From Ignavibacteriota bacterium (GTDB lineage: Bacteria > Bacteroidota > Ignavibacteria > UBA10030): DNA of 64,000 nt. The notes beneath the pieces are model-generated. The model was not told where the DNA came from. It saw only the letters and a list, made by a program, of their open reading frames with translations, and ran no database searches. Below, in pieces: positions 51,751 to 61,185 of the stretch. Position 1 is the first letter of the stretch, and every line of letters begins with the position of its first letter. Position numbers and translations under genes: made by a program. Where the stretch lies: contig PMZI01000013.1 of assembly GCA_003170475.1 (NCBI GenBank), positions 34,886 to 98,885 on the forward strand, written 5' to 3'.

Positions 51751-52404
51751 TCATTTGCGGATGACTCCGGTTTCCATGCTCCAGAAAACAAGATCAAGCT
51801 CATCCAGTGTAATGCCGATACGCTTAGAGAATCGCGCAAAACTCCGTTCGAGAGACAGATACTTCTTTCGCGAGATCGAGGTCGGCACAGATCGAATAGC
51901 GCCGTACCGTTTCAGGTTTCTCAGGATGTGGCGATCGAGAATTGCGAGTCCACCGTTGAGGCCGATGTTCCGAAGAAAGTGTGTCGCCTCTTTGTAGCCG
52001 AGCCCCATGACATTGTTCACAAGCCACTCGCGCTTGGCCGGAGGATCCGGATGATTCGCGAGAGCTCTGAGAATTGTGGGAAACTCTTCTTTCAGTCTCA
52101 GGAGGTGTTTCGACTTCGTTCTGTGAAACCGGATGTACGTTGTACGATTTCGGAGAATGGGTTCCGGATCAACGGTATAAGAATGGAACGAGCAGCGTTG
52201 AAGTTCCTCCACGACTTTTCCGGCGCTCTCCGCGCTCGTCTGTGGTGTGAGAAGGCAGTACGCCAATTCGTAAAAGTACTCTGACGGGTCCACCGCTCGA
52301 AACTCCGCGAGGCGGCGGCGAATTGCTTTCCTTTTCGAGGAGTAGAGCGTTCGCAGCTGAGACAATTGTTCATCGTCTGTGGCGGTCTTCACGGGCACAC
52401 TCAC
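51751..52404 (-). CDS. ogg: 8-oxoguanine DNA glycosylase/lyase, Ogg2 type
   Basis: This 217-residue DNA-repair enzyme belongs to the HhH-GPD Ogg2 group. The helix-hairpin-helix and catalytic Lys138 are in VMGLGYKEATHFLRN, with the catalytic Asp157 in ILDRHILRN. The protein ends in Lys217; in Ogg2 enzymes the C-terminal Lys contacts 8-oxoguanine (family knowledge). It removes 8-oxoG and nicks the strand. Its start overlaps the mutY stop by four bases, making it the last gene of a three-gene repair operon. Confidence 0.88.
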   Translation of the reverse strand: MSVPVKTATDDEQLSQLRTLYSSKRKAIRRRLAEFRAVDPSEYFYELAYCLLTPQTSAESAGKVVEELQRCSFHSYTVDPEPILRNRTTYIRFHRTKSKHLLRLKEEFPTILRALANHPDPPAKREWLVNNVMGLGYKEATHFLRNIGLNGGLAILDRHILRNLKRYGAIRSVPTSISRKKYLSLERSFARFSKRIGITLDELDLVFWSMETGVIRK

Positions 52405-53327
52405 TCAGGGAGAGAGACTCTTCTTCGAGCAACTCTACGGATCAATCCATCTTTCTCCAGTCCCCCAAGCAGAGACTCAAACCAACGACGATCCGTCGAT
52501 TGAAAATCAGGTTTGATCCGGAACGCAAGGACCGAGGTCGCAATCGTCTGCCGTGATTTCAATTTTCTCAATGCCTGGATCGTGCGACCACGGAAGATTC
52601 GATTGGGAATGCCCCCGTTTCCTGGTTCGGATTTCCTGACAGCTGGCTTTTTCCGACGCACCTGATGAGCGCTTGGGCAGAGGCTCACAAGAGGACAGTG
52701 ATCGCATTTGGGGAGAGCGGCCGTGCAGATGGTCGCGCCGAGATCCATGAGCGCCTGGTTCCAGTCGTGCGCATGCCGTCGGGGGAGAAACGATTCGGCA
52801 AGTGTCCAAGTTTCTTCTTCCTCCGGCGAACGTCCTCGACCTCCCGGAGGGCAGACTCGTGTCAGTACTCTTCTGATGTTGGTGTCGACGATGGGCACGC
52901 GCTGCCCAAACGAAAAGCATGCAACAGCGTGTGCCGTGTACCGTCCGATGCCGGGGAGCGTCTCCAATTGCTGAATGTCTCGCGGAAGTTTGCCCTGATA
53001 TTTGTCCAGGACCACCTCGGCAAGCTTCTGAAGCCTCAGCGCGCGATTGTTGTAACCCATCCCTTCCCAGGCTTTGATGACATCCGAGGTTTTTGCTTCA
53101 GCCAGTCTTTTGAAGGAGGGAAATCGCTTGAGAAATTGGGGGTATTTCGTCAAAACTCGCGAGACCTGAGTTTGCTGCAACATAACTTCGGATAGGAGGA
53201 CGCGGTAAGGATCATGCTCATTTCTCCACGGCAGGTCGCGGCCGTTTTTCCCGTACCAGCGAAGGACGTTGGATGTGAGAAGCTTCTTGTGTTTCGAGAG
53301 AAGTTCCAATCTACCTCGTTTGCTCAA
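52401..53327 (-). CDS. mutY: A/G-specific adenine DNA glycosylase
   Basis: This 308-residue enzyme removes adenine misinserted opposite 8-oxoG. Seen are LPWR, SEVMLQQTQV with catalytic Glu47, LPGIGRYTAHAV, VPIVDTNIRRVL with Asp148, and the 4Fe-4S ligands C201-x6-C208-x2-C211-x5-C217. Instead of the long C-terminal NUDIX-like domain of E. coli MutY it ends in a short winged-helix-like tail (IFRGRTIQALRKL, LEKDGLIRRV). The gene overlaps mutT upstream and ogg downstream by four bases each. Confidence 0.93.
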   Translation of the reverse strand: MSKRGRLELLSKHKKLLTSNVLRWYGKNGRDLPWRNEHDPYRVLLSEVMLQQTQVSRVLTKYPQFLKRFPSFKRLAEAKTSDVIKAWEGMGYNNRALRLQKLAEVVLDKYQGKLPRDIQQLETLPGIGRYTAHAVACFSFGQRVPIVDTNIRRVLTRVCPPGGRGRSPEEEETWTLAESFLPRRHAHDWNQALMDLGATICTAALPKCDHCPLVSLCPSAHQVRRKKPAVRKSEPGNGGIPNRIFRGRTIQALRKLKSRQTIATSVLAFRIKPDFQSTDRRWFESLLGGLEKDGLIRRVARRRVSLPE

Positions 53328-53716
53328 AGAAAAAATCCTTCATCAAGTTGCGAGACAAATGCTTTATTCCCCTCGAGGATGTCCATGGATTGAAGTTCGG
53401 TCAGTGTCACCCATCGTATCTCCTCAAACACATTGTTTATGGGTCTTCCAGTGAACTTGAGAACAAAACAATATGTGACTTCGAAAACTCCGCCATCGTC
53501 GTAACGATTTACCTGAGACTCCCTGCGCCCAATCGCATCAACTTCGACGGCGAGTTCTTCGCGCAACTCTCGTTTCACGCAGTCCTCCACCGACTCGCCC
53601 GATTCGATCTTCCCTCCCGGGAATTCCCACTTGAGTTCGTATCGAGAGTTCTTCTTCCTCTGACAGACGAGAACTCTTCTGTTCTCCTGAAGTATGGCAA
53701 CTGCTGCGCGTGTCAT
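53324..53716 (-). CDS. mutT: MutT-like NUDIX 8-oxo-dGTP hydrolase
   Basis: This 130-residue cytosolic enzyme has the full NUDIX box: GKIESGESVEDCVKREL and REELAV, starting at Gly35 (a final Gly is Ala56, a tolerated change). The size and the WEFPGGK lead match MutT, which clears 8-oxo-dGTP from the nucleotide pool. It begins the mutT-mutY-ogg operon, so the three main anti-8-oxoguanine activities are coexpressed. It diverges from the TonB receptor gene across 255 bases. Confidence 0.9.
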   Translation of the reverse strand: MTRAAVAILQENRRVLVCQRKKNSRYELKWEFPGGKIESGESVEDCVKRELREELAVEVDAIGRRESQVNRYDDGGVFEVTYCFVLKFTGRPINNVFEEIRWVTLTELQSMDILEGNKAFVSQLDEGFFL

Positions 53717-53971
53717 AGATGCGAAAATATACCGAATGAAGGATGGAAATCCAACGAGCAGCCGCCGTCTGATTTGTGGTTTCCTGATTGCAGCTGGAGC
53801 ATATTCTCTCTATTTTATTGAGAGTCGATCCAACGTTCCTTCTGCAGTGCACCTGGGGTTCTCTGAGGCTCTTTTCGACGGAACTTTGATTCCTCACACC
53901 CGTTCAATTCTACACGTATGACGCTGTATTATAGACTTCAACATTCTTCGGACTCTCGTGCGTGGGACGGG
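53717..53971. promoter_or_regulatory. divergent promoter region between mutT and a TonB receptor gene
   Basis: Both genes read away from this spacer, so it should hold both promoters. No consensus could be assigned. GGGACGGG just before 53972 fits a ribosome-binding site. Confidence 0.35.
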
Positions 53972-56218
53972 ATGAATCGTCATTTCTGCTTTGTGACAGT
54001 ATTCGTCTTGATGATTCTCATTCTATCCGCGCTGACACCATTGTGGCCGCAGGCGAGTATGGGACCCGGGAGAGTCCGGGGCACCGTAACGGATTCGACG
54101 AACGGCCAGCCTATCCCCTCAGCGAATGTGGTTCTTCAGGGGACATCAATTGGGGCGTCGACCAACTCCGCTGGATTCTATCACATATCGTCAGTGCCCG
54201 GAGGGACGTATACTCTGGTTGTCTCCCAGGTTGGCTACCGGACGAAAAACATTGTTGTGATTATTCGGGCGAGCGAGATTCTCCAGGTCAACGTAGACCT
54301 CTTCCCGACGGTCATTCAAAAGGAAGAGATGCTCGTCGTTGGCGAAAAGCCGAAGCGGGTGAACGAAGCGAACCTCGGCGTTCAGAAAATATCGACGAAA
54401 GAAATCTCGTTGGTTCCTGCCGGCGTTGAACCTGACATCTTCCGGGCTTTGCAGACAAATCCCGGTGTAGCGACGACCAGCGATGTCAGTGCGCGTTACT
54501 ATGTGCGCGGGGGAGGGAGCGATCAGAACCTTGTTCTGTTGAACGGGGCGACCGTTTACAGCCCATTTCATACGCTCGGCATTTTCAGTGTCGTCGACCC
54601 TGAAATGGTCTCTCTGCTGGAGTTCCATGAGGGGGGATTTCCTCCATCGTACGGCGGACGGCTTTCTTCTATTCTCAATGTTGTGACGCGAGACGGGAAC
54701 CGAAATCGTTTTCAGGAAACGGCCAGCGCCACCCTCCTCGCGGGCAAAGTGGCTCTTGAGGGACCGATTCCCGGCGGATCGTTCCTGGTGACGGGGCGAA
54801 AAAGCTGGTATGCCGCTGTCATGAAGCAGTACCTGAAGAACCAGGATTCACCGTTCGACTTCTATGACCTCTCGTGGAAGCTTAGCTACGCCAATCCCGC
54901 CATCGACGAAAACAGCCGGTTCGCTTTCCACGGCTTCTTCAGCGGTGATCAGGTCATCAATGACGACCCGCTTCAGGCCGACTATCATATACGGAACAGG
55001 ATCGTCGGTTTGAACTGGCATAAGATCTGGTCGACTCCTCTTTATTCAGTTGTTTCAGTCTCGTACAGCGGTTTCGACGCCGAGCTTTCTCCGAAGCTCA
55101 GTCAGGCAAAGCCGAGGAAAAACAGGGTCTCGGATTTCAGCGCCGATTGGGACTTCACCTATTTGTATGACAGCCGCGATGAGTTTGTCTTCGGGTGGCA
55201 AAACAAAATTCTCGCAACTTCGCTCCAATTGGAAAACATCTATGGAAATCAGATCAGTCTGGATCAGCACGGCGCTGATGTCAGCGCGTACATGGATTAT
55301 CGATTCTACCGCTGGGAGAACATCGGATTCTCCATAGGCGTTCGGCTAAAATTTGCAGCGGTTTCTGTCTATCGTCCTATTCTGTATGAACCTCGCGGGA
55401 GCATCACTTGGCGCATTACTCCGTCGATCTCCCTGAAAGGATCGGTCGGCTGGTACTCACAAGAGATGACGACCCTCGCGGACGAGAGCGAACTGATCTC
55501 TGTTTTTGAGCCGTGGATCATTACGCCGGACTACCTGTATTCCGCCCGCGCAGCGCATTTCTCCCTCGGCACGACAGCGTACTGGACGAGCGTGTTGACG
55601 ACTGAACTCGAGGGATACTACAAACCTATCGCGAACCTCGTCGACGAGAACGACAAAAAATATACTGCAAAGGATCACGACTTCATCAATGTTGATGGCG
55701 AATCGTATGGGCTTGAGTTTCTCGCGCTGTATCAGCCCGGGGCTGTGTATGCAAAGGTTGGTTATGCATTGAGCTGGGCCACGAGGACCAAGGACGGCGT
55801 CCGATACTATCCGCGGTATGACATGCGCCACTCTCTCAACGCGCTCGTTGGTCTTGATCTGGGTTCCGGATGGCAAACGAGTGCAACCTGGGCACTGCAT
55901 ACGGGGATGCCCTTTACACCGATCGCGGGGTACTATGATAGAGTGTCCATTGACCCGTGGTCACCGCCGTACGACTATGGGAACCAAAACCCTGCGACCC
56001 TCTGGGGAAATCGAAACACTGCGCGACTTCCGATGTATCACCGCCTTGACGTAAGCGCAACCAGGCAGTTTCGTTTTGAGGGCGCCAACGTCACCGCGGG
56101 TCTGAGCGTTCTCAATCTCTACGACCGAAAGAATATCTTCTATTTTGATCGAGATACCGGCAAGGAAGTCTACATGCTTCGCATCCTGCCCTCGGTTTCC
56201 TTGAAAGTCGAATTATGA
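53972..56218 (+). CDS. TonB-dependent receptor with carboxypeptidase-regulatory domain
   Basis: This 748-residue outer-membrane receptor starts with a signal peptide (FVTVFVLMILILSALTPLWPQ), followed by a CarboxypepD-regulatory-like domain (VRGTVTDSTNGQPIPSANVV, about 35-110), a plug (about 120-230, RGGGSDQNLVLLNGATVYSP) and a barrel to residue 748. It is smaller than the two cassette receptors and closer to FecA/BtuB-size proteins. ATG at 53972 with GGGACGGG is preferred to 53918. It overlaps the following DUF4249-like gene (ATGA), the usual pairing in Bacteroidota, and is predicted to import a metal chelate or small ligand (inference). Confidence 0.9.
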   Translation: MNRHFCFVTVFVLMILILSALTPLWPQASMGPGRVRGTVTDSTNGQPIPSANVVLQGTSIGASTNSAGFYHISSVPGGTYTLVVSQVGYRTKNIVVIIRASEILQVNVDLFPTVIQKEEMLVVGEKPKRVNEANLGVQKISTKEISLVPAGVEPDIFRALQTNPGVATTSDVSARYYVRGGGSDQNLVLLNGATVYSPFHTLGIFSVVDPEMVSLLEFHEGGFPPSYGGRLSSILNVVTRDGNRNRFQETASATLLAGKVALEGPIPGGSFLVTGRKSWYAAVMKQYLKNQDSPFDFYDLSWKLSYANPAIDENSRFAFHGFFSGDQVINDDPLQADYHIRNRIVGLNWHKIWSTPLYSVVSVSYSGFDAELSPKLSQAKPRKNRVSDFSADWDFTYLYDSRDEFVFGWQNKILATSLQLENIYGNQISLDQHGADVSAYMDYRFYRWENIGFSIGVRLKFAAVSVYRPILYEPRGSITWRITPSISLKGSVGWYSQEMTTLADESELISVFEPWIITPDYLYSARAAHFSLGTTAYWTSVLTTELEGYYKPIANLVDENDKKYTAKDHDFINVDGESYGLEFLALYQPGAVYAKVGYALSWATRTKDGVRYYPRYDMRHSLNALVGLDLGSGWQTSATWALHTGMPFTPIAGYYDRVSIDPWSPPYDYGNQNPATLWGNRNTARLPMYHRLDVSATRQFRFEGANVTAGLSVLNLYDRKNIFYFDRDTGKEVYMLRILPSVSLKVEL

Positions 56219-57201
56219 AAACGCGAACTGCTCTTTCCGTTCTTTGCGGAGCGATTCTCCTGATGTCGGGATGTGACCAGACGTTCGCTCCCAAGACAGA
56301 ATTCCAGGAGCAATATGTGCTTCAGGCATTTGTCCAGGGGGATGTCGGTAAGGCGCCGATGACGATGAATGCCCTGCTAGCCAAGACCTATAACGTCGAT
56401 GGATTTGATCCGTCAGCGAACACCAATGATCCTGCGATTGACAGCGCCTTGGTGACGATCCGGGTGAATGCACGGCAGGACACTCTGAAAGAGCGCCACC
56501 GTGCGGACAAGGATTCGCTGCGGTACGGACCCGTCCAACGGTACTACTCTGGCAGGATCACAACTCCATCGCCGAGTGAGCTCGTGTACATCAGTGCCCG
56601 GCTGCCCAATGGCCGCGTTCTCGCTGCCCAGACGATCATTCCGGTCCCGCGCCCCGTTGTGTCATCGTATGAGTTTCCCCATGGCGTCACAACGCGTGCA
56701 AACCTCCCTGCAGGAGTGCACAGTTGGACGCTCAGTTGGCCGGGTGATGCAGATCCATCGGGTCACGTCTTTTTCCCCCGGCTTCAGATTCTCTATTCAA
56801 AGACCGTGGATACCGTCGAAGTCGTAGGGTCAATCTCCGTGCCAATGACGTTTGCCGGTGGGATTAAGGCTATCTATCCGACATCGACATTTGAGACTTC
56901 CTGCACATTCGACTTTGCGGCGATTGATTCGGCGATGGCGCAAGTCTCCGGTGGCGATCCGCAGAAGAACAAGTACGGAGTTCACAGTGTGGTTTTTGAG
57001 GTACTTGAGTACGATGCGGCACTCTCAAAGTACTACTCCAGCATCAACGGTTCACTCGATCAATTCTCCATCCGCATCGATCAACCGGTCTTCTCCAATG
57101 TCGGCGGAGGCATCGGAATCTTCGGCTCGTCGCTCGACAACAAAGACACGTATGACCTGGATTATGCCTTCGTCACGTCGTTTGGCTATCGTTACCGTTA
57201 G
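56215..57201 (+). CDS. DUF4249-like lipoprotein
   Basis: This 328-residue lipoprotein has the lipobox LLMSGC (Cys about 20) and resembles DUF4249 proteins that follow TonB receptors: ...QEQYVLQAFVQGD near the start, VYISARLPNGRVLAAQT and a beta-sandwich C-terminus. It is probably a surface partner of the receptor. Overlaps the receptor stop by four bases. Confidence 0.8.
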   Translation: MKTRTALSVLCGAILLMSGCDQTFAPKTEFQEQYVLQAFVQGDVGKAPMTMNALLAKTYNVDGFDPSANTNDPAIDSALVTIRVNARQDTLKERHRADKDSLRYGPVQRYYSGRITTPSPSELVYISARLPNGRVLAAQTIIPVPRPVVSSYEFPHGVTTRANLPAGVHSWTLSWPGDADPSGHVFFPRLQILYSKTVDTVEVVGSISVPMTFAGGIKAIYPTSTFETSCTFDFAAIDSAMAQVSGGDPQKNKYGVHSVVFEVLEYDAALSKYYSSINGSLDQFSIRIDQPVFSNVGGGIGIFGSSLDNKDTYDLDYAFVTSFGYRYR

Positions 57202-57294
57202 TACGCCCCTCTCCGACACTTGTCCCGATTGAACGATGATTCCCGTTGCATCGGTGGCGATAACTTCTGAAATTCAGACTCACAAGGAAAGTCC

Positions 57295-60200
57295 ATGCGG
57301 AATCTGAGATACATCATTTTGCTGTGTGTGTTTTCGGCATCGGCACTCTATAGCCAAACGGCAAATCATGTCGTTATCAGCGAGGTGTACGGTGGGGGAG
57401 GAAATAGCGGATCATTCTGGAAGTGCGACTTCGTCGAGCTCTATAATCCGACGAACGCGCCCATCACAATGACGAATTGGTCCGTGCAATACGCTTCTGC
57501 TGCAGGATCGTTCAACACAACAAATCTCCACCTGTTTTCGGGTGTGATACGACCAAAGAGCTACTTCCTGATTCAAGAGTCGCAGGGCTCGGGAGGGTCC
57601 AAAGACCTTCCAACTCCGGATGCGATAGGGGCACTTGCACTCTCCAGCTCGCAAGGCAAAGTTGCGCTGACATCCGGTGCAACACCTGTCAGCGGACCGA
57701 CCGACCCGTCGGTAGTTGACTTTGTCGGATACGGAGCGGCAAATATGTCCGAGGGTCTGGCTGCGCCTCTTTTGACCAACACAACAAGCGCGGAAAGAAA
57801 GGCATCGGCAACTTCAACCGATGTGACTCTTGCAACAGGCGGCTCTGAAGAAAAGGCCGGCAATGGTTGGGATACCAACAACAACGCAAACGATTTTGTA
57901 AGCCAGTCTGCAATTAATCCCCAAAACAGCGCTAGCCCTCAGGAGCCACCACCGGCGATACAGGCAGGGATTGGAACGGTCACGTTCGCGACGCCGGTCG
58001 TTGAATCAGGCAAGGCAATCGAACTGAGGCTTATCCTCCGAGGAGCCTCGTCGGCAACGATCACGGGGATGAGCTTCAAGAAGCATCCGCTTTTCAGCTG
58101 GTCCGCAGCGAGCATTACCGCAAGCTCCACCGGAGGAGCGCAGCCTTCGGTTCGCCTGACTTCCGACAGCGTCAGCATCCTCGGATTGACGGTCTCAGCA
58201 ACGGACAGCGCCCAAGTGCGAATCACAGGACTGTCAGCTCCGGACACGACGCTAAAAATCACTTTCAGTGTGGAAACCGCGGCGGGGAGCGACTCTACAG
58301 CCCCCGTTAAACCTCTTCCAACATTTGTCCTTTTCGGTACTCCGCGTCCGATTGCCGACACCAAAACAAATGATGCGCAGGGTGTTCCGCTCAACTTGCA
58401 ACAACCCGTGACCGTCCGAGGGATCGTCACGGTTGCCCAGCAATTTGGAGGTCCGGCCTATGTCCAGGATGCATCCGGTGGCCTGGCTGTATTCGACCTC
58501 TCATTTGAGAGCGCCGTCAGCATCGGTGATGAGGTGACGATGACAGGCACGGTGACTCAATACAACGGGCTTACGGAACTCGCAAGCGTGACGCTCCACA
58601 AAATACTCGGTCACGGGAATGACATCAATCCAGTCGTTGTGACAGTTGCACAGATCGCTAAAGACGGGATCAATGGTGTTGAGGATTATGAGGGAATGCT
58701 GGTTCAGTTGAACCGGGTGGCGCTTCGTGACGCTCAGGGTCTGCCGATGGCCACGTGGGCTGTGAGCGGATCAGGCAGCAACTTCTGGTTACATGGCGGA
58801 ACGGATAGCGTTCAGGTGCGCATTGATGCAGACGTCAGTAGTCTGGTAAACCAGACCGCGCCGACGGGCGAGTTTGATATCGTCGGCGTCGTAGGACAAT
58901 TCATCTCGACGTCTCCTTACATCGGCGGCTATCAACTCATGCCTCGATCGTATGCGGACGTTATCTCGAAAGGACCGGTCATCATCGTCAGTCCTCTGGA
59001 AGCGAAGATCACGGCGAGTTCATTTGAAATTGGATGGGAGACGGCGAAACCCGGATCAAGCTTTGTCCGATACGGGCGGACAAAATCATACGAACTCGGA
59101 CTCGTCGGCGCTGTGGTGCCGCAGACGCTCCACGCATCGACGATTGCGGGGCTTACACCATCGACTGCATATCATGTCCAGGCTTTCTCCGCAAGTGGAG
59201 TGGACACGAGCTTCGCGGGTGACAGAGTCGTAAGCACAGCTTCCCAGGGATCCACAGGAGAAGTGAATGTGTACTTCAACAAATCAGTCAATTCCAGTCT
59301 CGCGAGAGGCGAAACTGCTCTCGGAAACGCAAACCTGACCGATTTGCTGTTGAGGCGCATCACCGCTGCGCAAAAATCCATCGACTGCGCTCTCTATAGT
59401 ATCAGCGGCCAACCCGGCCTCGCCATCGCGAACGCTCTGCTTCAGGCCAAGAATAGAAACGTGAAAGTCAGGCTCATCGTGGAGCGGGACAACATGACCG
59501 CTGGAACCGGCACCACGGTCAACCAAATTACATCGGCAGGAATTCCCGTGGTGACGGATGACTTCGATGCAGTCAACGCCGGAGCCGGGCTGATGCACAA
59601 CAAGTTCTTCATCATCGATGGACGCGGCGGTACTCCGGACAAAGTGTGGGTGTGGACGGGATCCTGGAATCCGACAGATCCCGGTACGAACGATGACATG
59701 CAGAACTCGATCGAAATCCAGGATCAGGCTCTCGCCGGCGCCTATACGATAGAATTCAACGAAATGTGGGGGAGTGATACGGAAGTACCAAACGCTGCCA
59801 ACTCGCGGTTCGGTGCGCGTAAACTTGACGACACGCCTCACATATTCTCCATCAATGGCATGCGCGTTGAGCTCTACTTCAGTCCTTCTGATCGGACGAC
59901 GAGCCACATCATCAGCACGCTCGACAATGCGCGCAATTCCATCAACATGGCCCTGCTCACGCTGACACGGTCCGACATCGCATCGGAACTGAAATCGAAG
60001 AAGGATGCAGGTGTGAAGATCCGCGGTGTCCTCGATAACAACACTGACACCGGCTCACAGTTTGCCTTCCTCAAATCGGGGGGAGTTGACATGCTTCTCG
60101 ATCCGAACCCGAGTGCACTGCTGCACCACAAATATGGGTTGGTCGATGCGGATCTCTCCACGGCGACGCAATTTGTCATCACGGGCTCGCACAACTGGAC

Positions 60201-60618
60201 CAGCGCCGCAGAAACCTCGAACAACGAAAACACGTTGATCCTTCAAAGCAATCGGATTGCAAATCTCTACTTGCAGGAATTTGCCGCCCGGTACAAAGAC
60301 GCCGGCGGGGCGGACAATGTCGCTGTCCACGTAGAGCGCGTCAACGATCAGGCACCGAGCTCATTTTCGCTGGGTCAGAATTATCCCAATCCGTTTAATG
60401 GAAGCACCAATTTCGAATTTCGGATCTCGGATTTCGGCTTTGTCACGCTTCGGATCTTCGATGTTCTTGGAAGGGAAGTTGCCACGTTGGTTCAAAGGGA
60501 AATGCCGCCGGGCGTCTACACGGTCCATTGGAATGCCGATGTTCCGAGCGGAGTCTACTATTGTGCTCTGCATGCGGGACATTCAGATGCAATCAGGCCG
60601 TTGGTCCTCGTGAAATAG
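57295..60618 (+). CDS. giant secreted LTD/phospholipase-D protein with T9SS signal
   Basis: This 1107-residue protein has a signal peptide (YIILLCVFSASALYSQ), a lamin-tail domain (about 22-170, NHVVISEVYGGGG), Ig-like modules, an OB-fold/DUF5689-like region (about 365-560), a fibronectin-like module, and a phospholipase-D-type domain (about 670-1000) with two HKD motifs: His768-x-Lys770-x4-Asp775 (MHNKFFIID) and His944-x-Lys946-x4-Asp951 (HHKYGLVD). A T9SS type A domain ends it (GQNYPNPFNGST). It is predicted to be a secreted or surface nuclease/phosphodiesterase, for example digesting extracellular DNA. It follows the DUF4249-like gene by 93 bases. Confidence 0.9.
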   Translation: MRNLRYIILLCVFSASALYSQTANHVVISEVYGGGGNSGSFWKCDFVELYNPTNAPITMTNWSVQYASAAGSFNTTNLHLFSGVIRPKSYFLIQESQGSGGSKDLPTPDAIGALALSSSQGKVALTSGATPVSGPTDPSVVDFVGYGAANMSEGLAAPLLTNTTSAERKASATSTDVTLATGGSEEKAGNGWDTNNNANDFVSQSAINPQNSASPQEPPPAIQAGIGTVTFATPVVESGKAIELRLILRGASSATITGMSFKKHPLFSWSAASITASSTGGAQPSVRLTSDSVSILGLTVSATDSAQVRITGLSAPDTTLKITFSVETAAGSDSTAPVKPLPTFVLFGTPRPIADTKTNDAQGVPLNLQQPVTVRGIVTVAQQFGGPAYVQDASGGLAVFDLSFESAVSIGDEVTMTGTVTQYNGLTELASVTLHKILGHGNDINPVVVTVAQIAKDGINGVEDYEGMLVQLNRVALRDAQGLPMATWAVSGSGSNFWLHGGTDSVQVRIDADVSSLVNQTAPTGEFDIVGVVGQFISTSPYIGGYQLMPRSYADVISKGPVIIVSPLEAKITASSFEIGWETAKPGSSFVRYGRTKSYELGLVGAVVPQTLHASTIAGLTPSTAYHVQAFSASGVDTSFAGDRVVSTASQGSTGEVNVYFNKSVNSSLARGETALGNANLTDLLLRRITAAQKSIDCALYSISGQPGLAIANALLQAKNRNVKVRLIVERDNMTAGTGTTVNQITSAGIPVVTDDFDAVNAGAGLMHNKFFIIDGRGGTPDKVWVWTGSWNPTDPGTNDDMQNSIEIQDQALAGAYTIEFNEMWGSDTEVPNAANSRFGARKLDDTPHIFSINGMRVELYFSPSDRTTSHIISTLDNARNSINMALLTLTRSDIASELKSKKDAGVKIRGVLDNNTDTGSQFAFLKSGGVDMLLDPNPSALLHHKYGLVDADLSTATQFVITGSHNWTSAAETSNNENTLILQSNRIANLYLQEFAARYKDAGGADNVAVHVERVNDQAPSSFSLGQNYPNPFNGSTNFEFRISDFGFVTLRIFDVLGREVATLVQREMPPGVYTVHWNADVPSGVYYCALHAGHSDAIRPLVLVK

Positions 60619-60748
60619 ACCTTATCAAAGTGAAACAGTCACCGGGGGCGAACTCAAGGCCGGCCCCGGGATGTGACCCTGCTCAAGGTCCTTCCTTGCA
60701 TTTGGCGTTGCCGTTTGGTACTTTTTCGCATCAAAACAAAGAGGCCTC

Positions 60749-61108
60749 ATGAAAAAGATCTTGATCGTGGATGACGAAGATTCCTTCCGGAAGTCGCTCG
60801 CGAGCCAGTTGAAACTCAAAGGATTTGGAGTGGTTGAAGCGTGTGACGGGTTGGAGGGAGTCGAGATGGCGGCGAAATTCAAGCCGGATGTCATCCTAAG
60901 CGACGTTCATATGGACAACATGAACGGGTTCATGATGGTCGAGGAGTTGCAGCAGTATCCCGCAACCGCATCCATTCCGGTGATCATGATGACAAGCGCT
61001 GCGGCAGCATCCGGAGCATGGAATTCGAATATTGCCGTCGAGTATCTCGAGAAACCGTTTACGATTGTCAAGCTGCTCGAAGTCGTCGGGCAGATCATGA
61101 ACAAATAA
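60749..61108 (+). CDS. single-domain response regulator
   Basis: This 119-residue CheY-like receiver has Asp9/Glu10 acidic pocket (IVDDED), phospho-acceptor Asp52 (ILSDVHMDN), Thr in MMTSA and Lys in LEKPF. No output domain, so it acts by protein contact. No kinase is adjacent; the hybrid at 12815 is one possible partner, by inference only. A terminator follows. Confidence 0.92.
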   Translation: MKKILIVDDEDSFRKSLASQLKLKGFGVVEACDGLEGVEMAAKFKPDVILSDVHMDNMNGFMMVEELQQYPATASIPVIMMTSAAAASGAWNSNIAVEYLEKPFTIVKLLEVVGQIMNK

Positions 61109-61109
61109 A

Positions 61110-61135
61110 AGAGTCACGGATCTCTCCGTGACTCT
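61110..61135 (+). terminator. terminator after the response regulator
   Basis: AGAGTCACGGA (61110-61120) pairs perfectly with TCCGTGACTCT (61125-61135) around four bases, directly after the stop codon. Confidence 0.85.
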
Positions 61136-61185
61136 CTGTTCGTTCGGGCCCACTTGCAGGACCCATTCACTCCTCTTCGCGACAC

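Noticed and set aside
51492-51764. 90-codon + strand frame near ogg
   Set aside because: Random composition and overlaps the CACGAAG-type repeat.
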